64,000 nt of DNA from Lysobacter enzymogenes (GCF_900106525.1 NZ_FNOG01000004.1:457286-521285); one strand, 5' to 3'. Numbered from the stretch's first letter, positions 1-10,334 are shown. Notes: generated by a model from the letters alone, not told the origin. Numbers and translations: made by a program.

Positions 1-249
1 CGCGGTCGCGGCTTGCGCCGCTCCTACAGGGAGCGGTTGGTGGTTGCGATCTGCCTGTAGGAGCGGCGCGAGCCGCGGCTGCGGGGCATCAGGTCGCGGC
101 AAAATCGTGCGCGCGCCCGGCCGCAATGCTGGCTGCGGGTTGCGTTCGTCGTAATTGCATTGCCGCGGTCGCGGCTTGCGCCGCTCCTACAGGGGGCGGT
201 TGATGGTTGCGATCTACCTGTAGGAGCGGCGCGAGCCGCGACTGCGGGG
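1..249. repeat. Two direct copies of an 86-bp inverted-repeat element
   Basis: Two near-identical 86-bp copies lie at 1-86 and 164-249. Each has a left arm reading toward GCCGCTCCTACAGG and a right arm carrying GTAGGAGCGGCGCGAGCCG, so each copy can fold as a long hairpin. A third divergent copy lies at 17391-17478. Repeats of this type are scattered between genes in Xanthomonadaceae. I see no gene in 1-318. Confidence 0.8.
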
Positions 250-318
250 TTACAGGTCGCGGCGAAACCGCGCATGCCCAACCGCCGCGCCATCGCAGTT
301 GCGTCGACGCAATCGCGA

Positions 319-1158
319 CTACAGCGCCAGCGGCTGCAGCGAGGGCGACAGTTCCAGTTCGCGCAGGCGCACGCATTTGGGGTTGGGCAGGCGCGGGCCG
401 GCCAGCGCCAGCAGGGCGTTGCCGCGTTCCATCAGGCCCAGGCGTTGGCGCGCTTGGGTCTGGGCTTGTTCGAGTTCTTCGGCGTCGGCGTGCAGGCCGG
501 CGGCGAGCGCGTCGTCGGCGGTCAGCCCCAGCGCGTCGCGCCGCGAGGGGCGCAGCCAGGCGCCGATCTGCAGCCACAAGGCCGGCCAGTCCAGTTCGGG
601 GAACGGCAAGGCCGGCGGCGTCGCGGCCGGCAGGCTCGGGGCCAGGCGGCCGCGCGGTTGCGCGGGGTTTTCGGCGAAGCAGCGGTAGACGAACTCGCTC
701 GCGCTCATCGCGCCGGGGCCGTCGGCGGCGGCGTGCAGCAAGGCTTCGCGCAGCACCGCGCGCAACGGCGCCGAGTCGGGCAGCGTGCGGTCGCGCAGCG
801 CGGCGGCGCGGCCGAGCGCGGCCAGCGGGTCGCCGGAAAACGCCGGCCGGCGCAACGACAACGCATGGGCGAGCACGGCGATGCGGTCGGGATCCTGCAG
901 CGGACGCGCGGCCACCAGCGGCCGGCGCGCCTGCGCGTCCTGCAGCGCCGGGTCGGCCAGACGTTCGGCGAGCGGACGTTCGATCACTCCGCCGGGCCCG
1001 GTTTCGATCAGATAGCCGGCGCGGCCGACCAGGGCGACGTGGTCGAAGCGGCTCTCGCCGAACCAGGCGGTCAGCGCCGCCAGCGGCCCGCGCGCGCGCA
1101 GCAGCAGCACGTCGCCGGTGCGCAGTTGCGCCGGCGCCGCGCCGCCCTCGGGGGTCAC
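319..1158 (-). CDS. YiiX/YebB-like permuted papain-like amidase homologue, probably inactive
   Basis: A 279-residue protein. Its N-terminus matches the permuted NlpC/P60 (YiiX/YaeF) pattern: LRTGDVLLL, then FDHVALVGRAGYLIE with the expected active-site His, then the GPGGV turn. In active relatives the Cys precedes a Ser-Glu-hydrophobic helix start (CSE[LF]V). Here the helix reads MSASEFVYRCF, with Ala (codon GCG) in the Cys position, so amidase or peptidase chemistry is doubtful; the Cys a few residues later is on the wrong helix turn. The C-terminal third, rich in Ala, Leu and Glu, is not recognised. The GTG start overlaps the stop of the upstream diguanylate cyclase by 4 bp, so the two are translationally coupled. 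Family assignment is good; inactivity is inferred from this one alignment. Confidence 0.72.
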   Translation of the reverse strand: MTPEGGAAPAQLRTGDVLLLRARGPLAALTAWFGESRFDHVALVGRAGYLIETGPGGVIERPLAERLADPALQDAQARRPLVAARPLQDPDRIAVLAHALSLRRPAFSGDPLAALGRAAALRDRTLPDSAPLRAVLREALLHAAADGPGAMSASEFVYRCFAENPAQPRGRLAPSLPAATPPALPFPELDWPALWLQIGAWLRPSRRDALGLTADDALAAGLHADAEELEQAQTQARQRLGLMERGNALLALAGPRLPNPKCVRLRELELSPSLQPLAL

Positions 1159-2918
1159 GAGACCACCTCGGGCGCGGTTTCCGCGCCGTGCGCGGTGACC
1201 CGGTCGCGGCCGGCGGATTTGCTCGCGTACAGCGCCGCGTCGGCGCGCTCGAGCAACTGCTCCGGCGTCTCGTTGGGCAGCAGTTCGGCCACGCCCAGGC
1301 TCAGGCTCACCGGCAGCAGGCGGCCGTCGATCGACAGCGGGCTGCCGCTGACCGAGTCGCGCAAATGTTCGGCCACCCGCACCGCATCGCGCAGATAGGT
1401 GTCGGCCAGCACCACCAGCACTTCGTCGCCGCCGTAGCGGCCGAACAGGTCGTAGGCGCGCAGCCGGTTGCGGGTGCGCAGGGCGACGATGCGCAAGGTC
1501 TCGTCGCCGACCCGGTGGCCGTGTTCGTCGTTGATGCGCTTGAAGTGGTCGATGTCGAAGAACACCACCGACAGCGGCCGGTGCGAGCGGTGCGCGCTTT
1601 CCACCGCGCTGCGCAGGCTCTGCGAGATCGCCGCGCGGGTCATCGCCCCGGTCAGGCTGTCGTAGGTGGCCAGGCGGTTGGCGGTGTCGCGGTCGCGGCG
1701 CAGCTGCTGCAGCTTGGAGGTCAAGCCCAGCAGCAGGCCCAGCCCGCCGAAGGCCAGGCCGACCGGGAAGGTGTATTCGAGCCAGCTGAACTCCGGCCAC
1801 CACTGATGGTTGGCGCCGACCAGGACCACCAGCAGCGCCATCAACGGCAGCCATGCCAGCAGCAGGAAATAGGCTTCGCGCTGGCGCCGCCACACCGCCA
1901 CCACGGTCGCGTACAGGATCAGCGCGACCACCACCAACAGATTGAGGTTGCCGAACAGCGCGCTGTACTTCCAGGTGCGGAACAAGGTGACCAGGATCAG
2001 GCCGCCGAGCGAGTAGCTGCACCAGTCCAGCAGGCGCGAGATCCGCGGCTGGGTCGCGCGCAGGCCGAGGAAGAAGATCAGGAAGCGGATGCTCGCCAGC
2101 ACCGCCGCGGTGTTGAGCACGATATTCGTGCGCGCGTCCGGCGCGATCTCGTTGAGCCACGGCACCACCCGCATCTCGCCGCCGTCGGAGGTCAGGGTCA
2201 GGATCTGCAGGATCAGGGTCAGGCCCAGATAGGCGTAGCCGCGCTCGCGCAGGCCGATCCAGAAGCCGAACGCCAGCACCGCGACCACGCCCATCGCGGT
2301 CAGCACCACGCTGCGCAGGCCGACGTGCATCATGTCCTCGCGCTGGACCATCGCCAGCGGCTCGATCTCGACCCGCGACTGCATCAAGTCGGCCGCGAGC
2401 ATGCGCAGGTACAGCGTGTCGCCCTTGTGCAGCCCCTTGGGCAGCGGGAACACGATCATGCGGGTGGAATGGTTGAGGTCGATGTCCGGGCCGTAGATGG
2501 CGCGGCGCAGCGGCAGCTCGTCGCCCGGCCGCCATAGCTCGATCTCGCGGCGCGAGGGCCGGTCGATGGTCAGTTGCGGCGCGACCGCCGCATCGACGTC
2601 TTCGTTGACCACCACCCGCCACCACGCCGGGCCGCCCTTGGGCGCCCACACCTGCTGGCCGGACACGGCCTCGAAGCGGTTGTCGAATTCGCCCGACAGC
2701 ACCCGCGCCGGCACCGGATCGCCCTGCACCAGCCGCGACAGGCTCAGCGACGGCGCATGGAAACCAGTGGGATCGTAAGGGTCGCGCTGCGCCTGCTGCG
2801 CGGCGCCGAGGGCGACGGAGGGCAGGGCCAGAGGCTGCGCCGACGCTATCGCCGCCACCGCCCACAACGCGAGCACGGCCAACCAGCCGCGCCAGCTTCC
2901 ACGCCAGGGTGTCCCCAT
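1155..2918 (-). CDS. Membrane diguanylate cyclase, 7TMR-DISM sensor plus GGDEF
   Basis: A 587-residue inner-membrane protein predicted to make cyclic di-GMP from two GTP. Order: signal peptide (about 1-27), an extracytoplasmic beta-rich 7TMR-DISMED2-like domain to about residue 180, seven hydrophobic segments, a short coiled stretch, then a GGDEF domain. The signature is GGDEV at 496-500, a tolerated variant, preceded by RAYD, so the RxxD product-inhibition site is present; FFDIDHFKRIND and the following helix are intact. The ATG at 2918 is chosen over an upstream in-frame start because GGAAGGGG precedes it and a signal peptide follows at once. The downstream gene starts within its stop codon. 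The periplasmic ligand cannot be predicted. Confidence 0.88.
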   Translation of the reverse strand: MGTPWRGSWRGWLAVLALWAVAAIASAQPLALPSVALGAAQQAQRDPYDPTGFHAPSLSLSRLVQGDPVPARVLSGEFDNRFEAVSGQQVWAPKGGPAWWRVVVNEDVDAAVAPQLTIDRPSRREIELWRPGDELPLRRAIYGPDIDLNHSTRMIVFPLPKGLHKGDTLYLRMLAADLMQSRVEIEPLAMVQREDMMHVGLRSVVLTAMGVVAVLAFGFWIGLRERGYAYLGLTLILQILTLTSDGGEMRVVPWLNEIAPDARTNIVLNTAAVLASIRFLIFFLGLRATQPRISRLLDWCSYSLGGLILVTLFRTWKYSALFGNLNLLVVVALILYATVVAVWRRQREAYFLLLAWLPLMALLVVLVGANHQWWPEFSWLEYTFPVGLAFGGLGLLLGLTSKLQQLRRDRDTANRLATYDSLTGAMTRAAISQSLRSAVESAHRSHRPLSVVFFDIDHFKRINDEHGHRVGDETLRIVALRTRNRLRAYDLFGRYGGDEVLVVLADTYLRDAVRVAEHLRDSVSGSPLSIDGRLLPVSLSLGVAELLPNETPEQLLERADAALYASKSAGRDRVTAHGAETAPEVVS

Positions 2919-3309
2919 GCCCCTTCCGGTCACCAGTCTGCTGTGCCGAGCATAGCCCAAGGGGGCCGGTATCCGGTGCAGGGTGCCATCACGGTTTCCA
3001 CCTTGAAATTGTGCCGACGCACACGCCTCCATGCCCGACCGCGCGATTGCGGGCGCACCGCCCCCATTGGCGGCCGGCCTCGATGGCGGTCCGGGGCGAT
3101 CCTACACCGGCGCAGCGTGATGGCGCTGCCGACAAAAACGACAGTGGCGAAGCGTCGAATGGGTGGCGCCGAGGCAGCGCCACGGATGCCGCGGCGACGC
3201 GCCGGCGCACGCGGCCGGCATCGCCAAAGCGGCAAAATGCCGCCGAATACGGCCCGAAGCGGCCGAACCCGGCCACCCAGGTCACATCGCTGGGGTCACA
3301 CCGCGCGGC
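2919..3309. other. Intergenic region upstream of the diguanylate cyclase
   Basis: 391 bp between two minus-strand genes. Short reading frames occur on both strands but none has a convincing start, ribosome-binding site or family feature. It presumably carries the promoter of the cyclase/amidase-like pair; no clear promoter or terminator is visible. Confidence 0.5.
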
Positions 3310-4245
3310 TTACTCGCGCGCGCCCTGCCCGGTCACGCGGGCGACCGCGTCGTGCGCGTGCAGGCTTTCGAAGTGCGCCACTTCGGCGTCGAAGCGCTCG
3401 ATCCGCGGATCGGCCGACAACGCCGCGGCGACCCGGCGCGCGGCGTCTTCGCAGAACATCAGGTTTTCGGCGTTGAGGCGGGCGAAGGCCTGCTCGTCCT
3501 CGCGCTTGACCGCGGTCTGCACCGGGGTGGCGAGCGCGGTTTCCAGCGCGTCGATCAGCGCCACCAGCGGCAGTTCGTCGAAGGCCGGACGCAGCTCCAC
3601 GCGCACGTCGGCGCGGCTGCGCTGGGCGTGCGGGGTCGCGGCCAGGCCGCGCTCGGAGGCCAGCCAGTCGCTGACCACGGCGGTGGACAGCGGATGGGCG
3701 GCGGCGAAATCGGCGGCGAAGCGCTCGGCGTTGAGCTGGCGCGACAGCGCCGCCGAAGCCGGACAGGTGCTGGAGTATTCGACCGCGAAGCGCAGGCCCA
3801 GGTGCAGGTGGCCGTCGACCAGGCGCGCATCGATCTCGACCGGATAGCGCTTCCACCCAGCGTTGTCGCTGGCCAGGGCCGGACGCAGCAGCAACTGCTC
3901 GTAGCGCAGCACCAGGCGCGCGGCGCTGGAAATGCCGCCCTGGCCTTCGATCAGGCTCTGCAGCACCCGGCGCAGGCCGGCCGGGGTGACCGTTTCGCTG
4001 GCGAAGGCGTTCTGCAGGTGCAGGTACATGCGCGACATGTGGATGCCGCGCGCGTTGGCGTCGCGCAGGTTGACCGAGACGTCGACCGAGGCCGGCACCT
4101 GGATCGCGGCGCCGTCGGCGCCGGCGATGCGCAGCGGCAACGCGATATGGGACATGCCGACCCAGTCGAGCGGACGCGCCGCGGCGGCGGCATCGAAGGC
4201 GACATCGGGCAGGCTGGAGCGGGAGGGTACGAAAGGAGTGTTCAC
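3310..4245 (-). CDS. folE2: GTP cyclohydrolase FolE2 (type IB)
   Basis: A 311-residue protein that opens GTP to 7,8-dihydroneopterin triphosphate, the first step of tetrahydrofolate synthesis and also a feeder of queuosine-type pathways. Diagnostic segments are DWVGMSHIALP near the N-terminus, the active-site Cys in SSTCPASAALSRQ, and PHAQRSRADVRV, which corresponds to the PHxQRS signature of type IB enzymes. The start is a GTG (CAC on the plus strand) without a strong ribosome-binding site, but N-terminal length agrees with the family. Unlike zinc-dependent FolE, type IB enzymes accept several metals and are often used under zinc limitation; no Zur-type site was identified here. Confidence 0.95.
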   Translation of the reverse strand: MNTPFVPSRSSLPDVAFDAAAAARPLDWVGMSHIALPLRIAGADGAAIQVPASVDVSVNLRDANARGIHMSRMYLHLQNAFASETVTPAGLRRVLQSLIEGQGGISSAARLVLRYEQLLLRPALASDNAGWKRYPVEIDARLVDGHLHLGLRFAVEYSSTCPASAALSRQLNAERFAADFAAAHPLSTAVVSDWLASERGLAATPHAQRSRADVRVELRPAFDELPLVALIDALETALATPVQTAVKREDEQAFARLNAENLMFCEDAARRVAAALSADPRIERFDAEVAHFESLHAHDAVARVTGQGARE

Positions 4246-4334
4246 GACGCTGAAAGTGGGGGCGCGTGGGGGATACGCAACGGCGCCATTCTACCGGGGC
4301 CGGCCCGCCCTGCCCCGGCCCCGCCCTGCAACGC

Positions 4335-5084
4335 TCAGTTGCGGGCGCCGCGCCAGGCCGCCAGCAGCGCGGTCCACGGCGACAGCGGCCGGGCCGCGTC
4401 GCCGCGCTGCAGGCGGGTATGGGCCAACGCGGTCCACAGCCGCCGCGGCACGGTCGCGCCGAAGCGCTCGGGCCACTGCGCCAGCAGCTCGCGGCTCCAT
4501 TCCACCGCCGCGCCCTCGCCCGGCCGCGCCATCGCGCGGGCGACCACGCTCAGCGGCACCGCGGCGTCGCCCTGCAGCACCAGCCGGGCCTCCAGCAGCG
4601 AGGACTGGATCGCCGGCACCGCCGCCTCGGGCAACTGCCCGGGCACCGGGTCGAACAGGGCCGCGTCGATCGCGGCGCAGGCCTGGGCCAGCGGCAGCAG
4701 GCCGTCGAAGGCTTCGTTGCGGTCGCCGGGGCGCTCGCGGCTGTCGCGCAGGCCCGGCAGGGCCGCGGCCAGCGCCGCCCACGGCGCGCTCTGGCGCTGC
4801 AGGGCCAGCCCCAGCGGATGCCGGCGGCGGCCTTCGCGCCAGCCTTTGAGTTCTTCCATCCACCAGCCGAGCTTGGCCTCGCCGGGCAGCGCGTCGCTGC
4901 CGCCCCAGGCGGCGTCGGTCAGTTCCTGCTGCAGCGCCGCCCAGGCCACCGCAGCGCCGCGCTGGGCGCGCGGCACGAACACTTCGGCCACCGACCACTC
5001 CGGCCAGCGCGCCCGCCATTTGCCGGCGAAGTCCTGCAGCGCCTGCTCCTGCGGGACGGCGTCGGCGGCCGGGGCGGCGTTCAT
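4335..5084 (-). CDS. Squalene/phytoene synthase-like protein lacking obvious DxxxD motifs
   Basis: A 249-residue, Ala/Trp-rich helical protein. The segment VFVPRAQRGAAVAW, the KLGWWMEELKGWREG helix and the following HPL resemble the fold of squalene/phytoene synthases (prenyl head-to-head condensation). I do not see the two Asp-rich DxxxD motifs that bind the diphosphate-Mg in catalytic members, so it may be a divergent, non-catalytic relative. Its ATG overlaps the stop of gph by 4 bp (ATGA), making a ubiG-gph-this gene operon. Neighbourhood with ubiG invites a link to isoprenoid quinone or lipid metabolism, but that is inference. Confidence 0.55.
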   Translation of the reverse strand: MNAAPAADAVPQEQALQDFAGKWRARWPEWSVAEVFVPRAQRGAAVAWAALQQELTDAAWGGSDALPGEAKLGWWMEELKGWREGRRRHPLGLALQRQSAPWAALAAALPGLRDSRERPGDRNEAFDGLLPLAQACAAIDAALFDPVPGQLPEAAVPAIQSSLLEARLVLQGDAAVPLSVVARAMARPGEGAAVEWSRELLAQWPERFGATVPRRLWTALAHTRLQRGDAARPLSPWTALLAAWRGARN

Positions 5085-5767
5085 CGTGTCGCCGGCCATG
5101 CGTCCGCCGCGGCCAGCGCGGCCGGGTCGTCGACCAGCACGTCGCCTTGCCAGGCGATCGGGTCGTCCAGTTCCAGGCGGTAGCCCCACAGCGCCACCAC
5201 CGACGGCATGCCGGCGGCGCGCGCGGCGAGGATGTCGCGCTCGTCGTCGCCGACGTAGGCGCAGGCGCCGGGCTCGACGCCGATGCGCTGCGCCGCGACC
5301 GTCAGCGGCAGCGGATCGGGCTTGCGCGCGGCCAGGGTGTCGCCGCCGATCAGCACCGCGCAGCGGCTTTCCCAGCCCAGCAGCGGCATCAGCTTGCGCG
5401 CCAGGTATTCGGGTTTGTTGGTGACGATGCCCCACGGCGTGCCCGCGGCTTCCAGCGCCGCCAGCATCGCTTCCACGCCGGGAAACGGCGCGCCGTGCAG
5501 GCCGAGCTCGCGCTCGTAGATGGCGAGGAATTCGGGCACCCAGGCTTCGCGTTCGGCCGCCTCGACATCGGCGAAGGCCGCGCCGAGCATCGCCCGCGCG
5601 CCCTTGGACACGTGCGGACGCAGCGCCTCCAGCGGCATCGGCCCGCGGCCGCGTGCGGCGCGCATGGCATTGGCGGTGGCGAGCATGTCCGGGGCGCTGT
5701 CGAGCAAGGTGCCGTCGAGGTCGAACAGCGCGGCCTTGGGAAAGGCCGCGGCTGGCGCCGCGCTCAT
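5081..5767 (-). CDS. gph: Phosphoglycolate phosphatase, HAD family
   Basis: A 228-residue cytosolic hydrolase of the HAD superfamily. It contains all four HAD motifs: [10 protein letters not shown] (nucleophile and acid/base Asp), the Thr/Asn of IVTNKP, Lys of ARKPDPLPL, and the acidic pair of YVGDDERD. A cap domain lies between motifs I and II. Expected substrate is 2-phosphoglycolate from repair of 3'-phosphoglycolate DNA ends, although family members are promiscuous. Placed between ubiG and the synthase-like gene with 4-bp ATGA overlaps on both sides, so translation is coupled. The ubiG-gph pairing is common in gammaproteobacteria and supports the name. Confidence 0.92.
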   Translation of the reverse strand: MSAAPAAAFPKAALFDLDGTLLDSAPDMLATANAMRAARGRGPMPLEALRPHVSKGARAMLGAAFADVEAAEREAWVPEFLAIYERELGLHGAPFPGVEAMLAALEAAGTPWGIVTNKPEYLARKLMPLLGWESRCAVLIGGDTLAARKPDPLPLTVAAQRIGVEPGACAYVGDDERDILAARAAGMPSVVALWGYRLELDDPIAWQGDVLVDDPAALAAADAWPATR

Positions 5768-6534
5768 GCCGACGCGTCCTGCGCGTCGGCAGGCTTGAGC
5801 GCGCAGGCCAGATAGTTGACGTCGGCGCGCGGGACGATGCGCGCGCCGTTGCGCCAGGGCTCGTACATCAGGCCGCTGACGTCTTCCAGGTGCAGGCCGG
5901 CCTCGCGCAGCCAGGCGGCCAGCTCGGACGGCTTGATGAAATCGCGGTATTGGTGGGTGCCCTTGGGCAGCAACCGGGCGACGTACTCGGCGCCGACGAT
6001 GGCCAGCGCGAACGCGGCCGGGGTGCGGTTCAAGGTCGACAGGAACAAGCGGCCGCCGGGCTTGAGCAGGCTCGCGCAGGCGCGCACGATCGCGCCCGGG
6101 TCGGGCACGTGCTCGAGCATTTCCATGCAAGTGACCACGTCGAAGCGCGCCGGCATCTCCTGCGCCAGCGACTCCACCGACTGCAGCCGGTAATCGACGG
6201 CGACGCTGGTTTCCAGGCGGTGCAGCTTGGCGACCTTGATCAGCTCCGGGGCCAGATCGATCGCGGTGACCTGGGCGCCGGACGCGGCCAGCGCCTCGCT
6301 CAGCAGCCCGCCGCCGCAGCCCACGTCCAGCGCCAGCGCCTCGCGCAGCGGTGCGCGCCGGGCGACGTAGTCCAGCCGCACCGGGTTGAGCGCGTGCAGC
6401 GGCTTCTGCGGCCCCTGCGGATCCCACCAGCGGTTGGCCAGGGCGCCGAACTTGTCGAGCTCGGCCTGGCTGAAGTTGTCGCCGCCCGCCGGGGCGCCGG
6501 TGTCGTGCGATGCGTTGCTTGCTGCGCTGCTCAT
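5764..6534 (-). CDS. ubiG: Ubiquinone biosynthesis O-methyltransferase UbiG
   Basis: A 256-residue SAM-dependent methyltransferase catalysing the two O-methylations in ubiquinone synthesis. Family marks: [19 protein letters not shown] at the N-terminus, the UbiG-specific LNPVRLDYV, and motif [17 protein letters not shown] membrane-associated C-terminal part is also typical. It starts with ATG at 6534 and is first in the ubiG-gph-synthase-like operon, with a 4-bp overlap to gph. The 204 bp upstream, toward the MTA/SAH deaminase gene on the same strand, show no further gene. Confidence 0.96.
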   Translation of the reverse strand: MSSAASNASHDTGAPAGGDNFSQAELDKFGALANRWWDPQGPQKPLHALNPVRLDYVARRAPLREALALDVGCGGGLLSEALAASGAQVTAIDLAPELIKVAKLHRLETSVAVDYRLQSVESLAQEMPARFDVVTCMEMLEHVPDPGAIVRACASLLKPGGRLFLSTLNRTPAAFALAIVGAEYVARLLPKGTHQYRDFIKPSELAAWLREAGLHLEDVSGLMYEPWRNGARIVPRADVNYLACALKPADAQDASA

Positions 6535-6738
6535 TGCCTGCCTGCCGGTTCGGTGGCCGCGCGCGCGATGCGGGCGGCCGGTGTGCTGCGTGCGTGACGG
6601 GTTGCGTGCCTGGCGTGTTGCTTGTCTAGTCTGAAGCAGGTCCGCCGCCGTCTGCGTGAATGCCCTGCGTCGCAGCGTCGCAGCGTCGCGGGGCGTGCGG
6701 GTCGTCGCGGATCGCCGCTGCGGTGCGCGCGGCCGCGC

Positions 6739-8079
6739 TCAGCGCGCGATCGCGGCGATGCGCTCGCGCCACTGGCGCGCGTTGGCGATCAGCGCGGCGG
6801 TGTCCATGTCCACCAGCACGCGCTCGCGCAGCTTGGCCTTGCCGGCGATCCACACATCGCTGACCTGATGGCGGCCGGTGGCGTAGATCAGTTGCGAGAC
6901 CACGTGGTGCAGCGGCTGGGTCTCCAGCTGGCCGAGGTCGACGCAGGCCAGGTCGGCCTGCTTGCCGACTTCGATCGAGCCGACCTTGGCCTCGAAGCCC
7001 AGCGCCTTGGCGCCGCCCAGCGTCGCCGCGCGCAGCGCGCTGAAGGCGTCGAGCGCCTTGGCGTCGTTGGCCACCGCCTTGGCCAGGATCGCCGCGGTGC
7101 GGGTTTCGCCGAACATGTCCAGGTCGTTGTTGCTGGCGCAGCCGTCGGTGCCGATCGCCAGGTTCACGCCGGCGTGCTGCAGCTTGCAGGCCGGGCAGAA
7201 GCCCGAGGCCAGCTTGAGGTTGGATTCGGGGCAATGCACCACGCTGACGCCGCGCTGCGCGCACAGCTCGATCTCGGCGTCGGTGAGCTGGGTCATGTGC
7301 ACCGCGATCAGGCGGTCGGTGACCAGGCCCAGGCGATCCAGCCGCGCCAACGGGCGCTGGCCGTATTGCTTGATCGAATCGGCGATTTCCTGCGCGGTCT
7401 CGTGGGTATGCAGATGGATCGGCAGATCCAGCTGATCGGCGAGCATGCGGATGCGCTCGAAATTCGCGTCGCTGACCGTGTACGGCGCGTGCGGCGCGAA
7501 CGCGGTCGCGACCAGCGCGTCGTCGCGCCACAGGTCGTGCACTTCGCCGGCGCGGTCGAAATATTCGTCGGAGGTCTTGGCCCAGGCGGTGGGGAAATCG
7601 ATCACCGGCAGGCCGACCCGGGCGCGGAAGCCGTGACGCTTGTACACCGCGGCCTGCACGTCGGGGAAGAAGTAGTTCTCGTTGGCGCAGGTGGTGCCGC
7701 CGCGCAGCATCTCGGCGATCGCCAGGGCGATGCCGTCCTCGACGAACTGCGGGCCGATCACCGCCGCTTCGACCGGCCAGATGTGGCCTTGCAGCCATTC
7801 CATCAGCGGCAGGTCGTCGGCGACGCCGCGCAGCAGGGTCATCGGGTTGTGGGTGTGGGCGTTGACCAGGCCGGGGATCAGCGCCGATTCGGGGCGGCTG
7901 ACAGTCTGCGCCGCGGCGTAGCGCTGGCGCGCCTGGGCGATCGGCAGCACATCGGCGATGACGCCCTTGCTGACGATCACCGCGTGGTTCTCCAGCACCA
8001 CCGCATGCGGCTCGACCGGCACCACCCAGCCCGCTTCGATGGACAGGTCGCAGGGAACGGGCTGGAGTTCGGAGGTCAT
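6739..8079 (-). CDS. mtaD: TRZ/ATZ family 5-methylthioadenosine/S-adenosylhomocysteine deaminase
   Basis: A 446-residue metal-dependent amidohydrolase. It carries the zinc-binding HTH in VNAHTHNPMTLL, HLHTHETAQE, a third His in AVHMTQLTD and the Asp of GTDGCASNNDLDMF. These are the features of cytosolic deaminases acting on 5'-methylthioadenosine or S-adenosylhomocysteine, converting the adenine ring to hypoxanthine. In Xanthomonadaceae such a gene commonly sits beside ubiG, consistent with recycling of the methyltransferase by-product; both lie on the same strand 204 bp apart. ATG at 8079 is chosen because the longer frame upstream is low-complexity, and GGAGTTC-type family starts occur here. 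Substrate preference between MTA and SAH cannot be read. Confidence 0.88.
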   Translation of the reverse strand: MTSELQPVPCDLSIEAGWVVPVEPHAVVLENHAVIVSKGVIADVLPIAQARQRYAAAQTVSRPESALIPGLVNAHTHNPMTLLRGVADDLPLMEWLQGHIWPVEAAVIGPQFVEDGIALAIAEMLRGGTTCANENYFFPDVQAAVYKRHGFRARVGLPVIDFPTAWAKTSDEYFDRAGEVHDLWRDDALVATAFAPHAPYTVSDANFERIRMLADQLDLPIHLHTHETAQEIADSIKQYGQRPLARLDRLGLVTDRLIAVHMTQLTDAEIELCAQRGVSVVHCPESNLKLASGFCPACKLQHAGVNLAIGTDGCASNNDLDMFGETRTAAILAKAVANDAKALDAFSALRAATLGGAKALGFEAKVGSIEVGKQADLACVDLGQLETQPLHHVVSQLIYATGRHQVSDVWIAGKAKLRERVLVDMDTAALIANARQWRERIAAIAR

Positions 8080-8333
8080 CGGCGCTGCTCGCTGGTGTGG
8101 GCCGGTGTTCGGGCCGCAAGGGGGACGCCGCCCCGTGGCCGGGCCGGCCGGGTGTTGCCAAGCGTGTTGCGGAACGTGTTGCGAAAACGCGGCCACAGGT
8201 GCCGGCCGCGTTCTGGGTGTCGCCTCGGGTGTTGCGGCTCGGCGCGCGCTGCGGGAGCGGGTAGCTCAAGCGCCGCGGCGCCTGGAAATCCGCTGGTTCG
8301 CCGCAACGTGCTGCCCGGCGCCCGTTTCGACAC

Positions 8334-8447
8334 CGTCGTTCCGGCGAAAGCCGGAATCCATTTTGCCGTGGCTTTTCTTGCTTGAGCGCTACAGCGGCCG
8401 AAGCAACCGCAAAAGCAAAATGGATCCTGGCTTTCGCCAGGACGACG
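8334..8447. repeat. Inverted repeat with 33-bp arms (GGCGAAAGCC family)
   Basis: Left arm 8334-8366 and right arm 8415-8447 are imperfect inverted copies, each centred on GGCGAAAGCC or its mismatched partner and ending toward CCATTTTGC. A much better preserved second copy lies at 39054-39204. It occupies most of the 413 bp between the deaminase start and the efp stop; nothing else is visible there. Both copies look like non-autonomous dispersed elements; mobility is inference. Confidence 0.75.
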
Positions 8448-8458
8448 ATCCGGCAAAG

Positions 8459-8483
8459 CCGTGGCCGCCGATAGCGGCCACGG
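8459..8483 (-). terminator. Hairpin downstream of efp
   Basis: A perfect 10-bp stem (8459-8468 with 8474-8483, loop of 5) lies 9 bp beyond the efp stop. The T-tract on the minus strand is poor, so it may act as an mRNA 3' stabiliser as much as a terminator. Confidence 0.5.
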
Positions 8484-8492
8484 GCCGATGCG

Positions 8493-9059
8493 TCACTTCA
8501 CCCGGCTGACGTACTCGCCCGAACGGGTGTCGACCTTGATGGTTTCTTCCTGGCCCACGAACAGCGGCACGCGCACCACCGCACCGGTTTCCAGGGTCGC
8601 CGGCTTGCCGCCGCCGCCGGAGGTGTCGCCGCGCACGCCCGGATCGGTTTCCACGATCTTGAGCTCGACGAAGTTCGGCGGCTGGACCGAGATCGGGGTG
8701 CCGTTCCACAGCGTCACCACGCACTCTTCCTCGCCCTTGAGCCACTTCTCGGCGCCGGCCATGCCGGCCTTGTCGGCCTGGACCTGCTCGAACGATTCCT
8801 GGTTCATGAAGTGCCAGTACTCGCCGTCGGAATACAGGTACTGCATGTCGGTATCGACCACATCCGCCTGCTCGACGCTGTCGGTCGCCTTCATGGTCAT
8901 TTCGACCACGCGGCCGGACTTGATGCTGCGGTACTTGACGCGGGTGAACGCCTGGCCCTTGCCCGGCTTGACGTACTCGGTCTCGGTGATGATGCACGGA
9001 TCGTTGTTGACCAGGATCTTCTGACCGTTCTTCACGTCGTTCATGCCAAGGGTGGCCAT
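8493..9059 (-). CDS. efp: Translation elongation factor P
   Basis: A 188-residue, three-domain tRNA-mimic that enters the ribosomal E site and relieves stalling at polyproline. The loop [10 protein letters not shown] puts the modifiable Lys at residue 34, as in the Escherichia coli type that receives R-beta-lysine. C-terminal [30 protein letters not shown] is the conserved OB domain end. ATG at 9059 has a GGGAG ribosome-binding site. The divergently oriented neighbour encodes EpmB, which makes the R-beta-lysine used for modification; EpmA is not in the window. Confidence 0.98.
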   Translation of the reverse strand: MATLGMNDVKNGQKILVNNDPCIITETEYVKPGKGQAFTRVKYRSIKSGRVVEMTMKATDSVEQADVVDTDMQYLYSDGEYWHFMNQESFEQVQADKAGMAGAEKWLKGEEECVVTLWNGTPISVQPPNFVELKIVETDPGVRGDTSGGGGKPATLETGAVVRVPLFVGQEETIKVDTRSGEYVSRVK

Positions 9060-9212
9060 GCTCAAACTCCCTACCAATGTTGTATTTGTCGATGAATGAG
9101 GTTCCGTCCGCCGCAGCCGCAGGCCGCGGGCGTCCGCCGCCGTCGCGCTCCCCTGCCGGCCGCGCCCGGAACCGGGCGGGCTCCCGCGGCCGCCGGGCGG
9201 CGCGGGGAAGGC

Positions 9213-9218
9213 TAGAAT
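9213..9218 (+). promoter_or_regulatory. Possible -10 element for epmB
   Basis: TAGAAT lies 85 bp before the epmB start in the efp/epmB divergent region. It matches the TANNAT form seen before other genes here. No good -35 is visible, so this is tentative. Confidence 0.35.
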
Positions 9219-9302
9219 GTCGGGCTGCGCCGGCCCCGTCCGCGGCGAACCGCCGCTCCGGAACCCGGGCGCCGCGATCGGAACCCTGAAGGCTAGCCCC
9301 GC

Positions 9303-10334
<1,032 letters not shown>

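Noticed and set aside
207-2537. A 776-codon plus-strand frame over the first two genes
   Set aside because: Arg/Ala-rich noise antisense to the amidase-like and diguanylate cyclase genes, which carry clear domains and coupled starts.
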